Source: a virus
Strand: one strand, 5' to 3'
Length of the DNA: 25,403 nt
Virus record (IMG/VR): IMGVR_UViG_3300029309_000123
Span: 1 to 25,403 of that record
Shown: piece by piece, positions 7,343 to 15,071 of the stretch
How the letters are laid out: every line of letters starts with the position of its first letter
How positions within the stretch are numbered: position 1 is the first letter of the stretch
The notes under the pieces: model-generated
What the model saw: the letters and a program-made list of their open reading frames with translations, nothing else
Told to the model about the DNA's origin: nothing
The model's database searches: none
Translations under genes and position numbers: made by a program

Positions 7343-7635
7343 TGACTACAATAACAATTAATGACAAAGACTATGCGACAGACGATATGTCTGATAAAGA
7401 AAAAGAGATAGTGCAACTTTTGCAGCAGAACCTAGTATCTGTAAATATGCTAGAGCATTGGCTACAATGCGTTAAGTTTGTAGGGGAGATGAAGACACGA
7501 GAACTAGAGAAGTCTCTAAACGAAGAGACAGAAATGGTTCGCGCTCGTAACGAAAAAGGACACTTTATAGCAGATGACCCAAACACCCCAGAAAACGAAG
7601 CGTGGGTTGAAAAGCCCAAAGAAAAGAAGGAGTAA
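7342..7635 (+). CDS. Small acidic protein, DUF6447-like N-terminus
   Basis: A 97-residue protein whose N-terminal half (MTTITINDKDYATDDMSDKE, then a helical segment) resembles the small DUF6447-type phage proteins I recall, while the C-terminal half is charged (ARNEKGHFIADDPNTPENEA). Function is unknown. Its start is coupled to the preceding stop (TAATG), and its last 62 bases overlap the junction resolvase gene, so its tail and the resolvase N-terminus are encoded by the same DNA in different frames. Confidence 0.6.
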   Translation: MTTITINDKDYATDDMSDKEKEIVQLLQQNLVSVNMLEHWLQCVKFVGEMKTRELEKSLNEETEMVRARNEKGHFIADDPNTPENEAWVEKPKEKKE

Positions 7636-8056
7636 CTCTAGAAGGTATCGCAGTGGATTAGAAAGTGATATTGCTGATTACCTAAAAGATAAACAAAACC
7701 AAGTCAGGTATGAACGTTTAAAAATAGAGTGGGAAGACTTACGCTATAGAACGTACACGCCTGACTTTATTTTAGACAACGGTATCATAATAGAAACTAA
7801 AGGGATCTTTGATACTGAGGACAGACGTAAACATCTAGCCATACGAGAACAACATCCAGAGCTAGACATACGTTTTGTATTTAGTAACAGCAAAGCAAAG
7901 TTGTACAAAGGTGCAAAGTCTAGATACTGTGAATGGTGTGATAAACACGAGTTCAAATGGGAACATCGTATTATACCTGAAGCATGGCTGAAAGAAAAAG
8001 GCAAACCTATTAAAGTTAAACTTATACCTTTTAAGGGGGAGAAGAAAACAACATGA
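7574..8056 (+). CDS. T7 endonuclease I-like Holliday junction resolvase
   Basis: A 160-residue member of the phage endonuclease I family, a PD-(D/E)XK dimer that cuts four-way and branched DNA before packaging and helps degrade host DNA. Candidate active-site residues match T7 gp3 spacing: E30 (RSGLESDIADYL), D64 (YTPDFILD), E74 and K76 (IIIETKG). Length is close to T7 gp3 (149 aa), with an extra basic N-terminus of about 20 residues (KSPKKRRSNSRRYR). A CEWC pair lies near the C-terminus. A start further inside the frame would remove most of the overlap with the preceding gene but also the basic extension. Confidence 0.88.
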   Translation: MTQTPQKTKRGLKSPKKRRSNSRRYRSGLESDIADYLKDKQNQVRYERLKIEWEDLRYRTYTPDFILDNGIIIETKGIFDTEDRRKHLAIREQHPELDIRFVFSNSKAKLYKGAKSRYCEWCDKHEFKWEHRIIPEAWLKEKGKPIKVKLIPFKGEKKTT

Positions 8057-8403
8057 CAAAATATGTAATAGGAAAGGATGAAGTAGCTTTAATTTTGAAG
8101 CCTTGTTCTTTTGATGGTAAAGGTAACTGGACAGGAGAGTTAAACACTGGTTTAGTTGTAGGTGAACTCAGCTTATTAAATCCAGATGATACTTCATACT
8201 TAGTACACCTAGCTACTATGATGGGTGCATTTTTAGAGCTTGCACAATACGATCAAGATCTATATAATTTAGTAGAAGAAAGAAGAAACGAACTAGTAGG
8301 TTATGAACAAGAAGAAGATACTCCACTGTACGAAAAGGTAGAAGGTACAGAAGGTAAAGTTCTAAAGCTTACTAGATTTACAAAAACACAAGGAAGCGCA
8401 TAA
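8053..8403 (+). CDS. Conserved-type phage protein, unknown function
   Basis: A 116-residue acidic protein (MTKYVIGKDEVALILKPCSF; central helix LVHLATMMGAFLELAQYDQD; charged tail EQEEDTPLYEKVEG). It is soluble, with no transmembrane segment and a single cysteine. I do not recognise a family with confidence. Its start overlaps the resolvase stop (ATGA) and its stop overlaps the next start (TAATG), so it is a coupled gene of the replication operon. Confidence 0.6.
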   Translation: MTKYVIGKDEVALILKPCSFDGKGNWTGELNTGLVVGELSLLNPDDTSYLVHLATMMGAFLELAQYDQDLYNLVEERRNELVGYEQEEDTPLYEKVEGTEGKVLKLTRFTKTQGSA

Positions 8404-8684
8404 TGGATACTATTGATACACTTACTATGAATGGACAAACAATTACATTAGACTTTGATCCAGTAGATAAACCTGCACACTATAATTTAAATGATGGGGT
8501 TGAGTGTATAGATTATATTAAACAAGTCTTAGGAAAAGAAGGTTTTGTTGCATACTGCAGAGGTAATGTTATGAAGTATAACCACAGGGCTATGTATAAG
8601 AACGCTACACCTGTAGAGGATTTAAAGAAAGCACAGCAGTATCTAACCTGGGCTAACGAAACATTAAGGGAAATACACAAGTGA
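8403..8684 (+). CDS. DUF3310 (SaV-like) family protein
   Basis: A 93-residue protein with the DUF3310 signature: DKPAHYN (22-28), GVECIDYI (32-39), a YCRGNVMKYNHRA block (51-63) and the closing EDLKKAQQYL segment (72-81). These proteins are widespread in phages and are sometimes annotated as nucleotide kinases, but their biochemical role is not established. It lies just upstream of the ribonucleotide reductase, which agrees with a nucleotide-metabolism role without proving one. Confidence 0.82.
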   Translation: MDTIDTLTMNGQTITLDFDPVDKPAHYNLNDGVECIDYIKQVLGKEGFVAYCRGNVMKYNHRAMYKNATPVEDLKKAQQYLTWANETLREIHK

Positions 8685-8857
8685 TAGGAAAGAAAAAGTT
8701 TAGCGTTACATTTCTACTAGAAGTAGAAGAGCCAAGTAACGTGCTATCAACTGTAGAGGATGCACACGTGGAAGATGTACACGATCTAATACACAATACG
8801 TTTCACGACATAGACGATGTGAACATAGAAAATTTAAATATAAGGGAGAGATTATGA
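8681..8857 (+). CDS. 58-aa acidic protein, GTG start
   Basis: A GTG at 8681 overlapping the DUF3310 stop (GTGA) opens 58 codons ending TGA at 8855-8857, which overlaps the reductase ATG at 8854. The product begins VIGKKKFSVTFLLEVEEPSN and continues with a His/Asp-rich acidic stretch (EDAHVEDVHDLIHN). The pattern of alternating hydrophobics then acidic helix suggests a small folded domain. Perfect coupling on both sides and full use of the gap support it as real. No family is recognised. Confidence 0.6.
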   Translation: MIGKKKFSVTFLLEVEEPSNVLSTVEDAHVEDVHDLIHNTFHDIDDVNIENLNIRERL

Positions 8858-10803
8858 TCAACGCTAGTGACATCGAAGCATTTGAATATTACAATGAACT
8901 GGAGTTAGGTAACGTGCTGCCTACAGACTATCAAACGTTTATACATAAATCTAGGTATTCTAAGTGGCTACCAGAAGAACTAAGACGTGAGAGTTGGGCA
9001 GAGACAGTTGATCGTTACATGAAGAACATTGTCGGTGATATGCTAGACAAGAAAGATTATGCTGAGATAAGACAAGCCATACTTAATCTAGAAGTTATGC
9101 CATCTATGAGAGCCATGATGACTGCAGGTGCAGCAGCAGATAGAGACAACACATGTATCTACAACTGTAGTTATTTACCTGTAGATGATCCTAAATCTTT
9201 TGATGAAGCTATGTTTATCTTACTGTGTGGCACAGGCGTTGGCTTCAGTGTTGAGAGACAATACATAAACAAGCTAGCTGAAGTGCCGGAGTTGTACGAT
9301 AGCGAGACTACTATTGTAGTGCAAGATAGCAAAGAGGGTTGGGCTAAGTCTTTCAGGCAGCTACTAGCTTTACTGTGGGCTGGTGAGATACCTAAGTGGA
9401 ACATGTCTAAGATTAGACCTGCAGGGGCTAGACTAAAAACGTTTGGTGGTAGGGCATCAGGCCCAGCGCCATTGGTTGACCTGTTTAACTTTACTGTGCA
9501 GACATTTAAGAACGCACAAGGACGTAAACTAAACGCACTAGAGTGTCACGACATTATGTGTTTTGTAGGACAGATAGTAGTTTCTGGTGGCGTTAGACGC
9601 AGTGCTATGATATCATTGTCGAACCTGAGTGATGATCGTATGCGTCATGCTAAGTCAGGACAGTGGTGGGAAAACGCAGGGCATCGTGCTCTAGCAAACA
9701 ACTCTGTATCTTACACAGAGAAGCCCGACATGGAGTCCTTCTTGCGTGAGTGGTCATCACTTGTTGAAAGTAAATCTGGTGAAAGGGGGATATTTAACCG
9801 TGAAGCATCTAAGAAACAAGCTGCAAAGTATGACAGGCGTGATCCAGAACACGAGTTTGGAACTAATCCCTGTAGTGAAATCATACTCAGGCCGTATCAG
9901 TTCTGCAATCTTACGGAAGTTGTTGTCAGGGCTGGAGATGATGTGGATTCTATTGCGAGAAAAGTCAGGCTTGCAACGATTCTTGGAACAGTTCAGTCCA
10001 CATATACTAAGTTCCCATATCTGCGAAAGGTGTGGCAGCGAAATACCGAAGAAGAACGACTGTTGGGTGTGTCACTCACAGGGATAATGGACAATCCTTT
10101 GATGACAACAAAGAATAAAGGTCTTGATAAAACATTGGAGTTTTTAAGAAATGTATCTGTATCTACTAATATTGAATATGCTGGTCTTTTTAACATACCC
10201 TGCTCTGTTTCGATTAGCTGCAACAAGCCATCGGGAACCGTATCTCAGTTGGTTGACAGTGCCAGTGGCATACATTCTCGTCATAGTGCATACTATATCC
10301 GTACTGTTCGCGCTGACGTAAACGATCCACTTACACAGTTTATGAAAGATCAAGGCATACCAAACGAGCCATGCGTTATGAAACCTGACACCACTGTAGT
10401 GTTTAGTTTCCCTATAAAGTCTCCTAACAAAGCAGTTACTAGAAATGATCTAACAGCTATTGAACAACTGGAGACATGGCTAATGTATCAAAGACATTGG
10501 TGTGAACACAAACCTAGTATCACCTGCACTGTTCGTGATGATGAATGGCTAGATGTAGGTGCGTTTGTGTACAAACACTTTGACGAAATGAGTGGTATAT
10601 CCTTCCTACCCCACTCAGATCACACATACCAACAAGCACCCTATCAAGAGTGTAGCAAAGAAGAGTACAACAAACTCCTCAAAGCCATGCCTCGTAACAT
10701 AGAGTGGTCAGCTTTGTGTGATTATGAAAAGGAAGATAACACTGCAGCTATGCAAACACTCGCCTGTAGTGGTGATGCGTGTGAGCTAGTTGATTTAACA
10801 TAA
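8854..10803 (+). CDS. nrdJ: Adenosylcobalamin-dependent ribonucleotide reductase (class II, monomeric RTPR type)
   Basis: Converts ribonucleotides to deoxyribonucleotides with a vitamin B12 radical, supplying dNTPs without oxygen or a small subunit. Key residues match Lactobacillus RTPR: the substrate-reducing cysteine in YNCSYLP (C105), N338, C340 and E342 in GTNPCSEI, and C351 in YQFCNL, exactly 11 residues after C340 as for C408/C419. The C-terminus carries a redox pair, ACSGDACE (C638, C643), for shuttling electrons. At 649 residues it is shorter than the roughly 740-residue Lactobacillus enzyme, as phage forms often are. No intein interrupts it. A ribosome site (AGGGAG, 8843-8848) precedes the ATG. 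Confidence 0.93.
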   Translation: MINASDIEAFEYYNELELGNVLPTDYQTFIHKSRYSKWLPEELRRESWAETVDRYMKNIVGDMLDKKDYAEIRQAILNLEVMPSMRAMMTAGAAADRDNTCIYNCSYLPVDDPKSFDEAMFILLCGTGVGFSVERQYINKLAEVPELYDSETTIVVQDSKEGWAKSFRQLLALLWAGEIPKWNMSKIRPAGARLKTFGGRASGPAPLVDLFNFTVQTFKNAQGRKLNALECHDIMCFVGQIVVSGGVRRSAMISLSNLSDDRMRHAKSGQWWENAGHRALANNSVSYTEKPDMESFLREWSSLVESKSGERGIFNREASKKQAAKYDRRDPEHEFGTNPCSEIILRPYQFCNLTEVVVRAGDDVDSIARKVRLATILGTVQSTYTKFPYLRKVWQRNTEEERLLGVSLTGIMDNPLMTTKNKGLDKTLEFLRNVSVSTNIEYAGLFNIPCSVSISCNKPSGTVSQLVDSASGIHSRHSAYYIRTVRADVNDPLTQFMKDQGIPNEPCVMKPDTTVVFSFPIKSPNKAVTRNDLTAIEQLETWLMYQRHWCEHKPSITCTVRDDEWLDVGAFVYKHFDEMSGISFLPHSDHTYQQAPYQECSKEEYNKLLKAMPRNIEWSALCDYEKEDNTAAMQTLACSGDACELVDLT

Positions 10804-10814
10804 AGGAAAATAAA

Positions 10815-10955
10815 ATGGAAATATTTGCATTAATTGCGGCTGTGTTTATAGCGTTACAAACAATAACTTACATACCAAAGGTATCAGTGTCAGCAGAGAT
10901 TAAACACCACGAGGTAGTTGAAGAAGTAATTAACAAAGCAGAAAGCACAGAGTAG
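10815..10955 (+). CDS. 46-aa membrane/exported small protein
   Basis: A 46-codon frame with ribosome site AAAGGA (10802-10807) eight bases upstream. The N-terminal 20 residues are hydrophobic (EIFALIAAVFIALQTITYI), followed by a polar, acidic tail (HHEVVEEVINKAESTE). It would be a type-I- or type-II-anchored miniprotein. The stop overlaps the next GTG start (TAGTG). No family is recognised. Confidence 0.55.
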   Translation: MEIFALIAAVFIALQTITYIPKVSVSAEIKHHEVVEEVINKAESTE

Positions 10956-11146
10956 TGTATGTACTAGTGATCATAATGTCTATTGCTCCAGGATTTGTTA
11001 GAGTCCAAGCAATTGATCACGTCTATCCCACCATAGAGATGTGTAGAAATGGTGCAGCTTATATACGAAGTGAACTTATGAGTCAAAAGCCTACACCTGA
11101 AGCTACTGTATCTGCTTATTGTACTGAGATACCAACAAAAGTATAA
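10955..11146 (+). CDS. 63-aa protein with signal-like N-terminus and two cysteines
   Basis: A GTG at 10955, coupled to the previous stop (TAGTG), begins a 63-residue product. Residues 2-19 are hydrophobic (YVLVIIMSIAPGFVRVQA) and end in a plausible signal-peptidase site after VQA. The rest is polar with two cysteines, C30 and C56, which could form a disulfide if exported. An internal ATG (M8) is an alternative start but would spoil the signal segment. Function is unknown; a periplasmic role is inferred. Confidence 0.55.
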   Translation: MYVLVIIMSIAPGFVRVQAIDHVYPTIEMCRNGAAYIRSELMSQKPTPEATVSAYCTEIPTKV

Positions 11147-11349
11147 TGAATCTAGAACGTGAAGCAAAGATACACATGGAAAAAAAGTTAAAGCTTTTTT
11201 ATGAGGAGTTAGAAACAAAGTTAAAGCCTGTAAGAAAGCATATAGAACAAAACCTAAGTGAAGGTTTGTACAAAGCTAGGGCTTTACAAGACATAGATGA
11301 CATACTTATGATAGCTAAACACGCTTCAGAAAAGTATGGTCTAAAATAA
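11146..11349 (+). CDS. 67-aa helical protein, last gene of the plus-strand block
   Basis: A charged, all-helical 67-residue product (MNLEREAKIHMEKKLKLFYE; ending IAKHASEKYGLK) with no cysteine or membrane segment. It starts by TAATG coupling to the preceding gene. Its TAA at 11347 lies two bases before a hairpin that closes the transcription unit. No family is recognised. Confidence 0.55.
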   Translation: MNLEREAKIHMEKKLKLFYEELETKLKPVRKHIEQNLSEGLYKARALQDIDDILMIAKHASEKYGLK

Positions 11350-11350
11350 A

Positions 11351-11385
11351 ATGGTAGCCGTTGACTTAGTGTTGGCGGCTACTAT
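11351..11385. terminator. Probable bidirectional terminator between convergent blocks
   Basis: Inverted repeat ATGGTAGCCG (11351-11360) and CGGCTACTAT (11376-11385) forms a 10-bp stem with one G-T pair and a 15-nt loop. Read on the minus strand it is followed by TTTATTTTAG, a good U-rich tail. On the plus strand it is followed by GGTTTTG, a weaker one. It sits exactly where the two gene blocks converge, and the stop codon of the minus-strand 1229-aa gene (11382-11384) lies inside the right arm. Confidence 0.7.
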
Positions 11386-14300
11386 GGTTTTGCAGCATTC
11401 TTATACAGAGATAGTATAGCTTTAAACTGGTTTAACTCAGAGGGAGTCATTGTCAGTGGATCTTTCATCTCTAACTTTTCTAGCTCTTCCTCTGTTGCAC
11501 CTTCATCTCGTAGCTGATCTAAACGTATCTTGTGAAACGTCTTCTTAGCATTCTTGTATTGCTCACTGTTACCAGAATAGTTTATGGTATCGTATCTCTG
11601 CTTGTTTAATCTGTGATCCTCTGACAACACAGGCATAGCTTGATTAACTGCTGCTCTAGTTTGTTTTAATATTTTATTTACTTCTTGTCTTCTGTAAGTG
11701 TTAGTGCCATTTATAAAGTTCTTATCTGCTAGTAGAACTCTGGCTTTTCTCTCTAGTAAAGGTGACAGGGTTTCGTTAAACAACCTATCGTACATAGCTA
11801 CCTGACTTCTTCTGTTAGCTTTAAATCCTCGTAGCCCTGCCATAGTGTATACTTTTTCTGCAGCAGTTTTAGATGGCACTACTCTTACGCCAAAGATAGA
11901 GGCTAACGGATTAGGATCATACAAGTCACCCTCTCTAGTTGACACACGTAACTTACTAAAATCATTCTCTTCATTAACATCACGGAATATGTCTAGTATA
12001 TTGTCTAGATATCTTGTTGCCTCTAAAGTAAACACTTCCGTACCACTTCTTTTTACTAGCTCCATCTTACCTGTTTCAGGGTCAATGACAGCTTTCTGTC
12101 TTTTGTCTTTGTGTATATCAGTATCACGAATAAACCCTACAGCCCTGTCTATAGTCTGAAAAGGTCTAGTAAAGCCAGCTAAGAAACTACCTGCACGTCT
12201 TTGTAGTTCTGCTGCACCAGCCTCCCCATTTGTTTCATCAAACATCATGTCCAGTATTCTGTACATATCGTTACCAAACTGTATGTCTTTAGCAAACTGA
12301 CCTACACCTATTTGTACGAGCGCGTCTTCTAGTGCTTCAGGTGTAGCTTTAGCAAAGTATGGTATCCCATCTTTCGTGGTAGGATCTGCCTCACCTATAC
12401 CACCAAACTTACCTTGCCTTGCTAACTGGTTAAACAGTCTGCCCATCGCCAAGAACTCAGACATAGGAAAAGCATTCTTTGTATCTATGGTAGTGCCACC
12501 ACCTACGTCTAGTTGTGTAGATTCTAACGCCCTGTCTTGCCTCTCTTGATCCATACGAGCAGCTAAGATTAAACCTGTAGTGCCTACTATCGCACGACTA
12601 AAAGCCTCTGATGTTTTTATGTCTGCTTTACCACGCATGATAGCAGCAGTAGGAGCAATCAAACCTGCAGGACCAACCTGCCACACTGTAGCTATCGTGT
12701 TATTAAAGAACCTACCAAACGGTAGTATAGAACCAAGTACAGGCAAGTTAGATATACTCTCAACAAACTTAGCTGTGCTTCTAATCACAGGAGCTTGCTC
12801 TATAGTTGTGTAGTCTTTAGAAAAAACACTCTTCATTGTGCTGTCCACAGCTAATCCCAACACATCCTCATCTATAGCGTTAAGATTGTATGTTCTCATA
12901 ACTTCAGCTAGACTTACGTTGTTCTTTATTCTTAGCTGTTTGTCTAACTCTGTCATAAACATCTGCGACTTAGTAAAGGTATCCTGCGCCCTAACGCCTG
13001 TCAGTCTAGTCGAGGCATCAACAAACCCCTCTACTGTTTTGTATACTTTACTGTCTGGATTTATGTCAAACTTATCTGCTGATATCTCTACACCAGTACC
13101 ACCAACTGTTTCATGTAGTAAGCTTCTTATATCTTTGTTTTCATCTAAGAACTTCATGTAAGCGTCATGCGTAGTAAACGGATCAGCCAAGTTTCTAAAC
13201 TTGTCTCCCTGTATCTTCCAATACACAGAGCCTATTCTTTGAGCTTCTTTATTACCTGAGACTATTCCATAAGCGTAGAATGCACCACCGTTTAACATGT
13301 CTGCTACCGTAGAGCCTAAGTAATACTGTGACCAACCAAATATGTTAGCTGCAGTTGTAGGCACAGAGGACACAAGTGCTCTACGCCAAACGTTTTGGAA
13401 GTACATTAGTTTCTTTGGTTGTTTTTCTTTACCTAAGAAATAACCAGGAATCCCATCCTCTAATGCATCTCTTATTTGTTTACGTTCTAACGACTGATTA
13501 ATTATATCATTGCCCATGACAACACCAGCGTTAAGCTTGTTCTTAGCTTGAGCAAATATGGATAGCTCTTTACCTAGTCCACTGGAGTATGATGCTATTA
13601 CGTCACTTAGTTTAACTTTAGCTGCTGCGACATCTCCTAAATGTATTCCTGTGGCTTTCTCAAAGTCTTTTGATATAGCAGCAAACTCTTTATCAGGCAT
13701 CACACGTATTACGTCTGTTAGAAAGTCTGATATAAAAGTATCCTTGTTTACTGTAATACCTTTTTTTCTGAGCAATCCTACAAGACCTGTCTCTTTATCT
13801 GGACCTAGAAGTATCTCACCAAGTAAACCCTCTGGCATCATCTGATTACCACGTATCTCTTTACCTGCTTCTACTTTCTTAGCCCAAGACTTGTACCCCT
13901 GACGTATAACCTTAGATGCTTCAAAACCTATAGCTGCATCCACTACACCTTTTGTTGCAAACTTTTGCATAGCCATTTCTTTTTGAGCATCCGCTAGGCT
14001 AGTCTTCTTACCTATCTTACGAGATGTGGTAGCTATGCCAGTGCCAGCCAAGGAGAATGCAGGAGCCATAGCTCCACCTAGTATTGTACTAAGTAACACT
14101 TGTTTTTTGTTTATTGAATCTATAGAGTCATCTACGTTTACGTCTAGGTATATATCCTGTATTGCTATGTCTTGAAATGCGGCAACTGTAGCATCTGCAC
14201 CAAACGTGGCTGCTAACTCTGCTACCCTGCCCTTTTTTAATCTACTTTTTTCAAACTCTTTGAGAGAGCTAAATCCAAGCTTACGAAATGCTTCTGTTCT

Positions 14301-15071
14301 AGTATTGATAGCAGCCTGTTGAAGAGCTAGTTTACCTGCTTTACTTCTAGCTGCACCCTTACCTATCTTAGCAATTACATCATCTTGTGCTTCTTTTATT
14401 GCTTTGTTTATAGCCTTTGAGTTAGCACCCTTACGAATACCCTCTTTGTATGCTCTGTTAGCTGCTTCTTTAATTAGTTTTTTACTAGCAGTTGTCACAC
14501 CTAGTGTGGTTGCTTTACCTATACCACCAGTGAGAAGTCCTAAGTAGTTTGATGGATCTGCAGCAGCAGCAAAGATATAATCTTTTATACCGTCTATTTT
14601 ACCAGATAAAGTTTCTCCTCTGTTAAACAAGTTGCCTAAACTGTCATACAATCTATATGCATCTGCTGCAGCAGCTTTGTCTGCTTCACTGCCCTTACGT
14701 ACAAACTGCACCTCACCTGCAGTTGACAAGGTGTTTGCATTGAACCAGCGCATATGATCTACAAAGTCATTGACTAGCTTAGTGTCATCTTCCATAGTGC
14801 GATAGTCATCGCCTTTGTTTCTAGACATATACTCACGTATAATATTTAAGTTTTCTCTTTTGTAGAAATCCTCTAGTTTTAGTTTCTTGTCAGGAACTTT
14901 ACTGTCAAAGATAACATCTTCGTCCTCTTCCTCTTTGTACGTGCCATCTATAGCACCTTGCACAAGATTAGATATGCTACCTGAGTATACTTTTTTAGGA
15001 GGAACAGTTAAAGCTGTACCTTGATTACCCTCTACTAAATCAAATAAACTACCTGTGTAAACGTCTGCCAT
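11382..15071 (-). CDS. Large putative DNA-ejection/internal virion protein (1229 aa)
   Basis: Last gene of the late block, coupled to the 601-aa gene by TAATG. It is probably a T7 gp16-like ejectosome component. Evidence is size, position after two smaller candidate ejection genes, and several hydrophobic Gly/Ala-rich helices in an otherwise charged protein (about 164-197, 325-350, 560-605, 770-815, 824-840). WRRALVSSVPTTAANIFG (562-579) and LPFGRFFNN (783-791) resemble motifs I associate with large injected phage proteins. A segment VYTGSLFDLVEG (4-15) recurs as VYSGSISNLVQG (28-39). Unlike T7 gp16, no lytic transglycosylase domain is seen; the muralytic domain is in the separate 514-aa protein. 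Function is inferred. Confidence 0.6.
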   Translation of the reverse strand: MADVYTGSLFDLVEGNQGTALTVPPKKVYSGSISNLVQGAIDGTYKEEEDEDVIFDSKVPDKKLKLEDFYKRENLNIIREYMSRNKGDDYRTMEDDTKLVNDFVDHMRWFNANTLSTAGEVQFVRKGSEADKAAAADAYRLYDSLGNLFNRGETLSGKIDGIKDYIFAAAADPSNYLGLLTGGIGKATTLGVTTASKKLIKEAANRAYKEGIRKGANSKAINKAIKEAQDDVIAKIGKGAARSKAGKLALQQAAINTRTEAFRKLGFSSLKEFEKSRLKKGRVAELAATFGADATVAAFQDIAIQDIYLDVNVDDSIDSINKKQVLLSTILGGAMAPAFSLAGTGIATTSRKIGKKTSLADAQKEMAMQKFATKGVVDAAIGFEASKVIRQGYKSWAKKVEAGKEIRGNQMMPEGLLGEILLGPDKETGLVGLLRKKGITVNKDTFISDFLTDVIRVMPDKEFAAISKDFEKATGIHLGDVAAAKVKLSDVIASYSSGLGKELSIFAQAKNKLNAGVVMGNDIINQSLERKQIRDALEDGIPGYFLGKEKQPKKLMYFQNVWRRALVSSVPTTAANIFGWSQYYLGSTVADMLNGGAFYAYGIVSGNKEAQRIGSVYWKIQGDKFRNLADPFTTHDAYMKFLDENKDIRSLLHETVGGTGVEISADKFDINPDSKVYKTVEGFVDASTRLTGVRAQDTFTKSQMFMTELDKQLRIKNNVSLAEVMRTYNLNAIDEDVLGLAVDSTMKSVFSKDYTTIEQAPVIRSTAKFVESISNLPVLGSILPFGRFFNNTIATVWQVGPAGLIAPTAAIMRGKADIKTSEAFSRAIVGTTGLILAARMDQERQDRALESTQLDVGGGTTIDTKNAFPMSEFLAMGRLFNQLARQGKFGGIGEADPTTKDGIPYFAKATPEALEDALVQIGVGQFAKDIQFGNDMYRILDMMFDETNGEAGAAELQRRAGSFLAGFTRPFQTIDRAVGFIRDTDIHKDKRQKAVIDPETGKMELVKRSGTEVFTLEATRYLDNILDIFRDVNEENDFSKLRVSTREGDLYDPNPLASIFGVRVVPSKTAAEKVYTMAGLRGFKANRRSQVAMYDRLFNETLSPLLERKARVLLADKNFINGTNTYRRQEVNKILKQTRAAVNQAMPVLSEDHRLNKQRYDTINYSGNSEQYKNAKKTFHKIRLDQLRDEGATEEELEKLEMKDPLTMTPSELNQFKAILSLYKNAAKP
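14955..15062 (-). repeat. Duplicated N-terminal motif in the 1229-aa protein
   Basis: Residues 4-15 (VYTGSLFDLVEG) and 28-39 (VYSGSISNLVQG) share VYxGSxxxLVxG, 24 residues apart. The conservation of Val, Tyr, Gly-Ser and Leu-Val suggests a repeated short binding motif. Confidence 0.7.

Noticed and set aside
8403-8684. Calling the DUF3310 gene a nucleotide kinase
   Set aside because: No Walker A or kinase motif is present. The name is a legacy annotation of the family.
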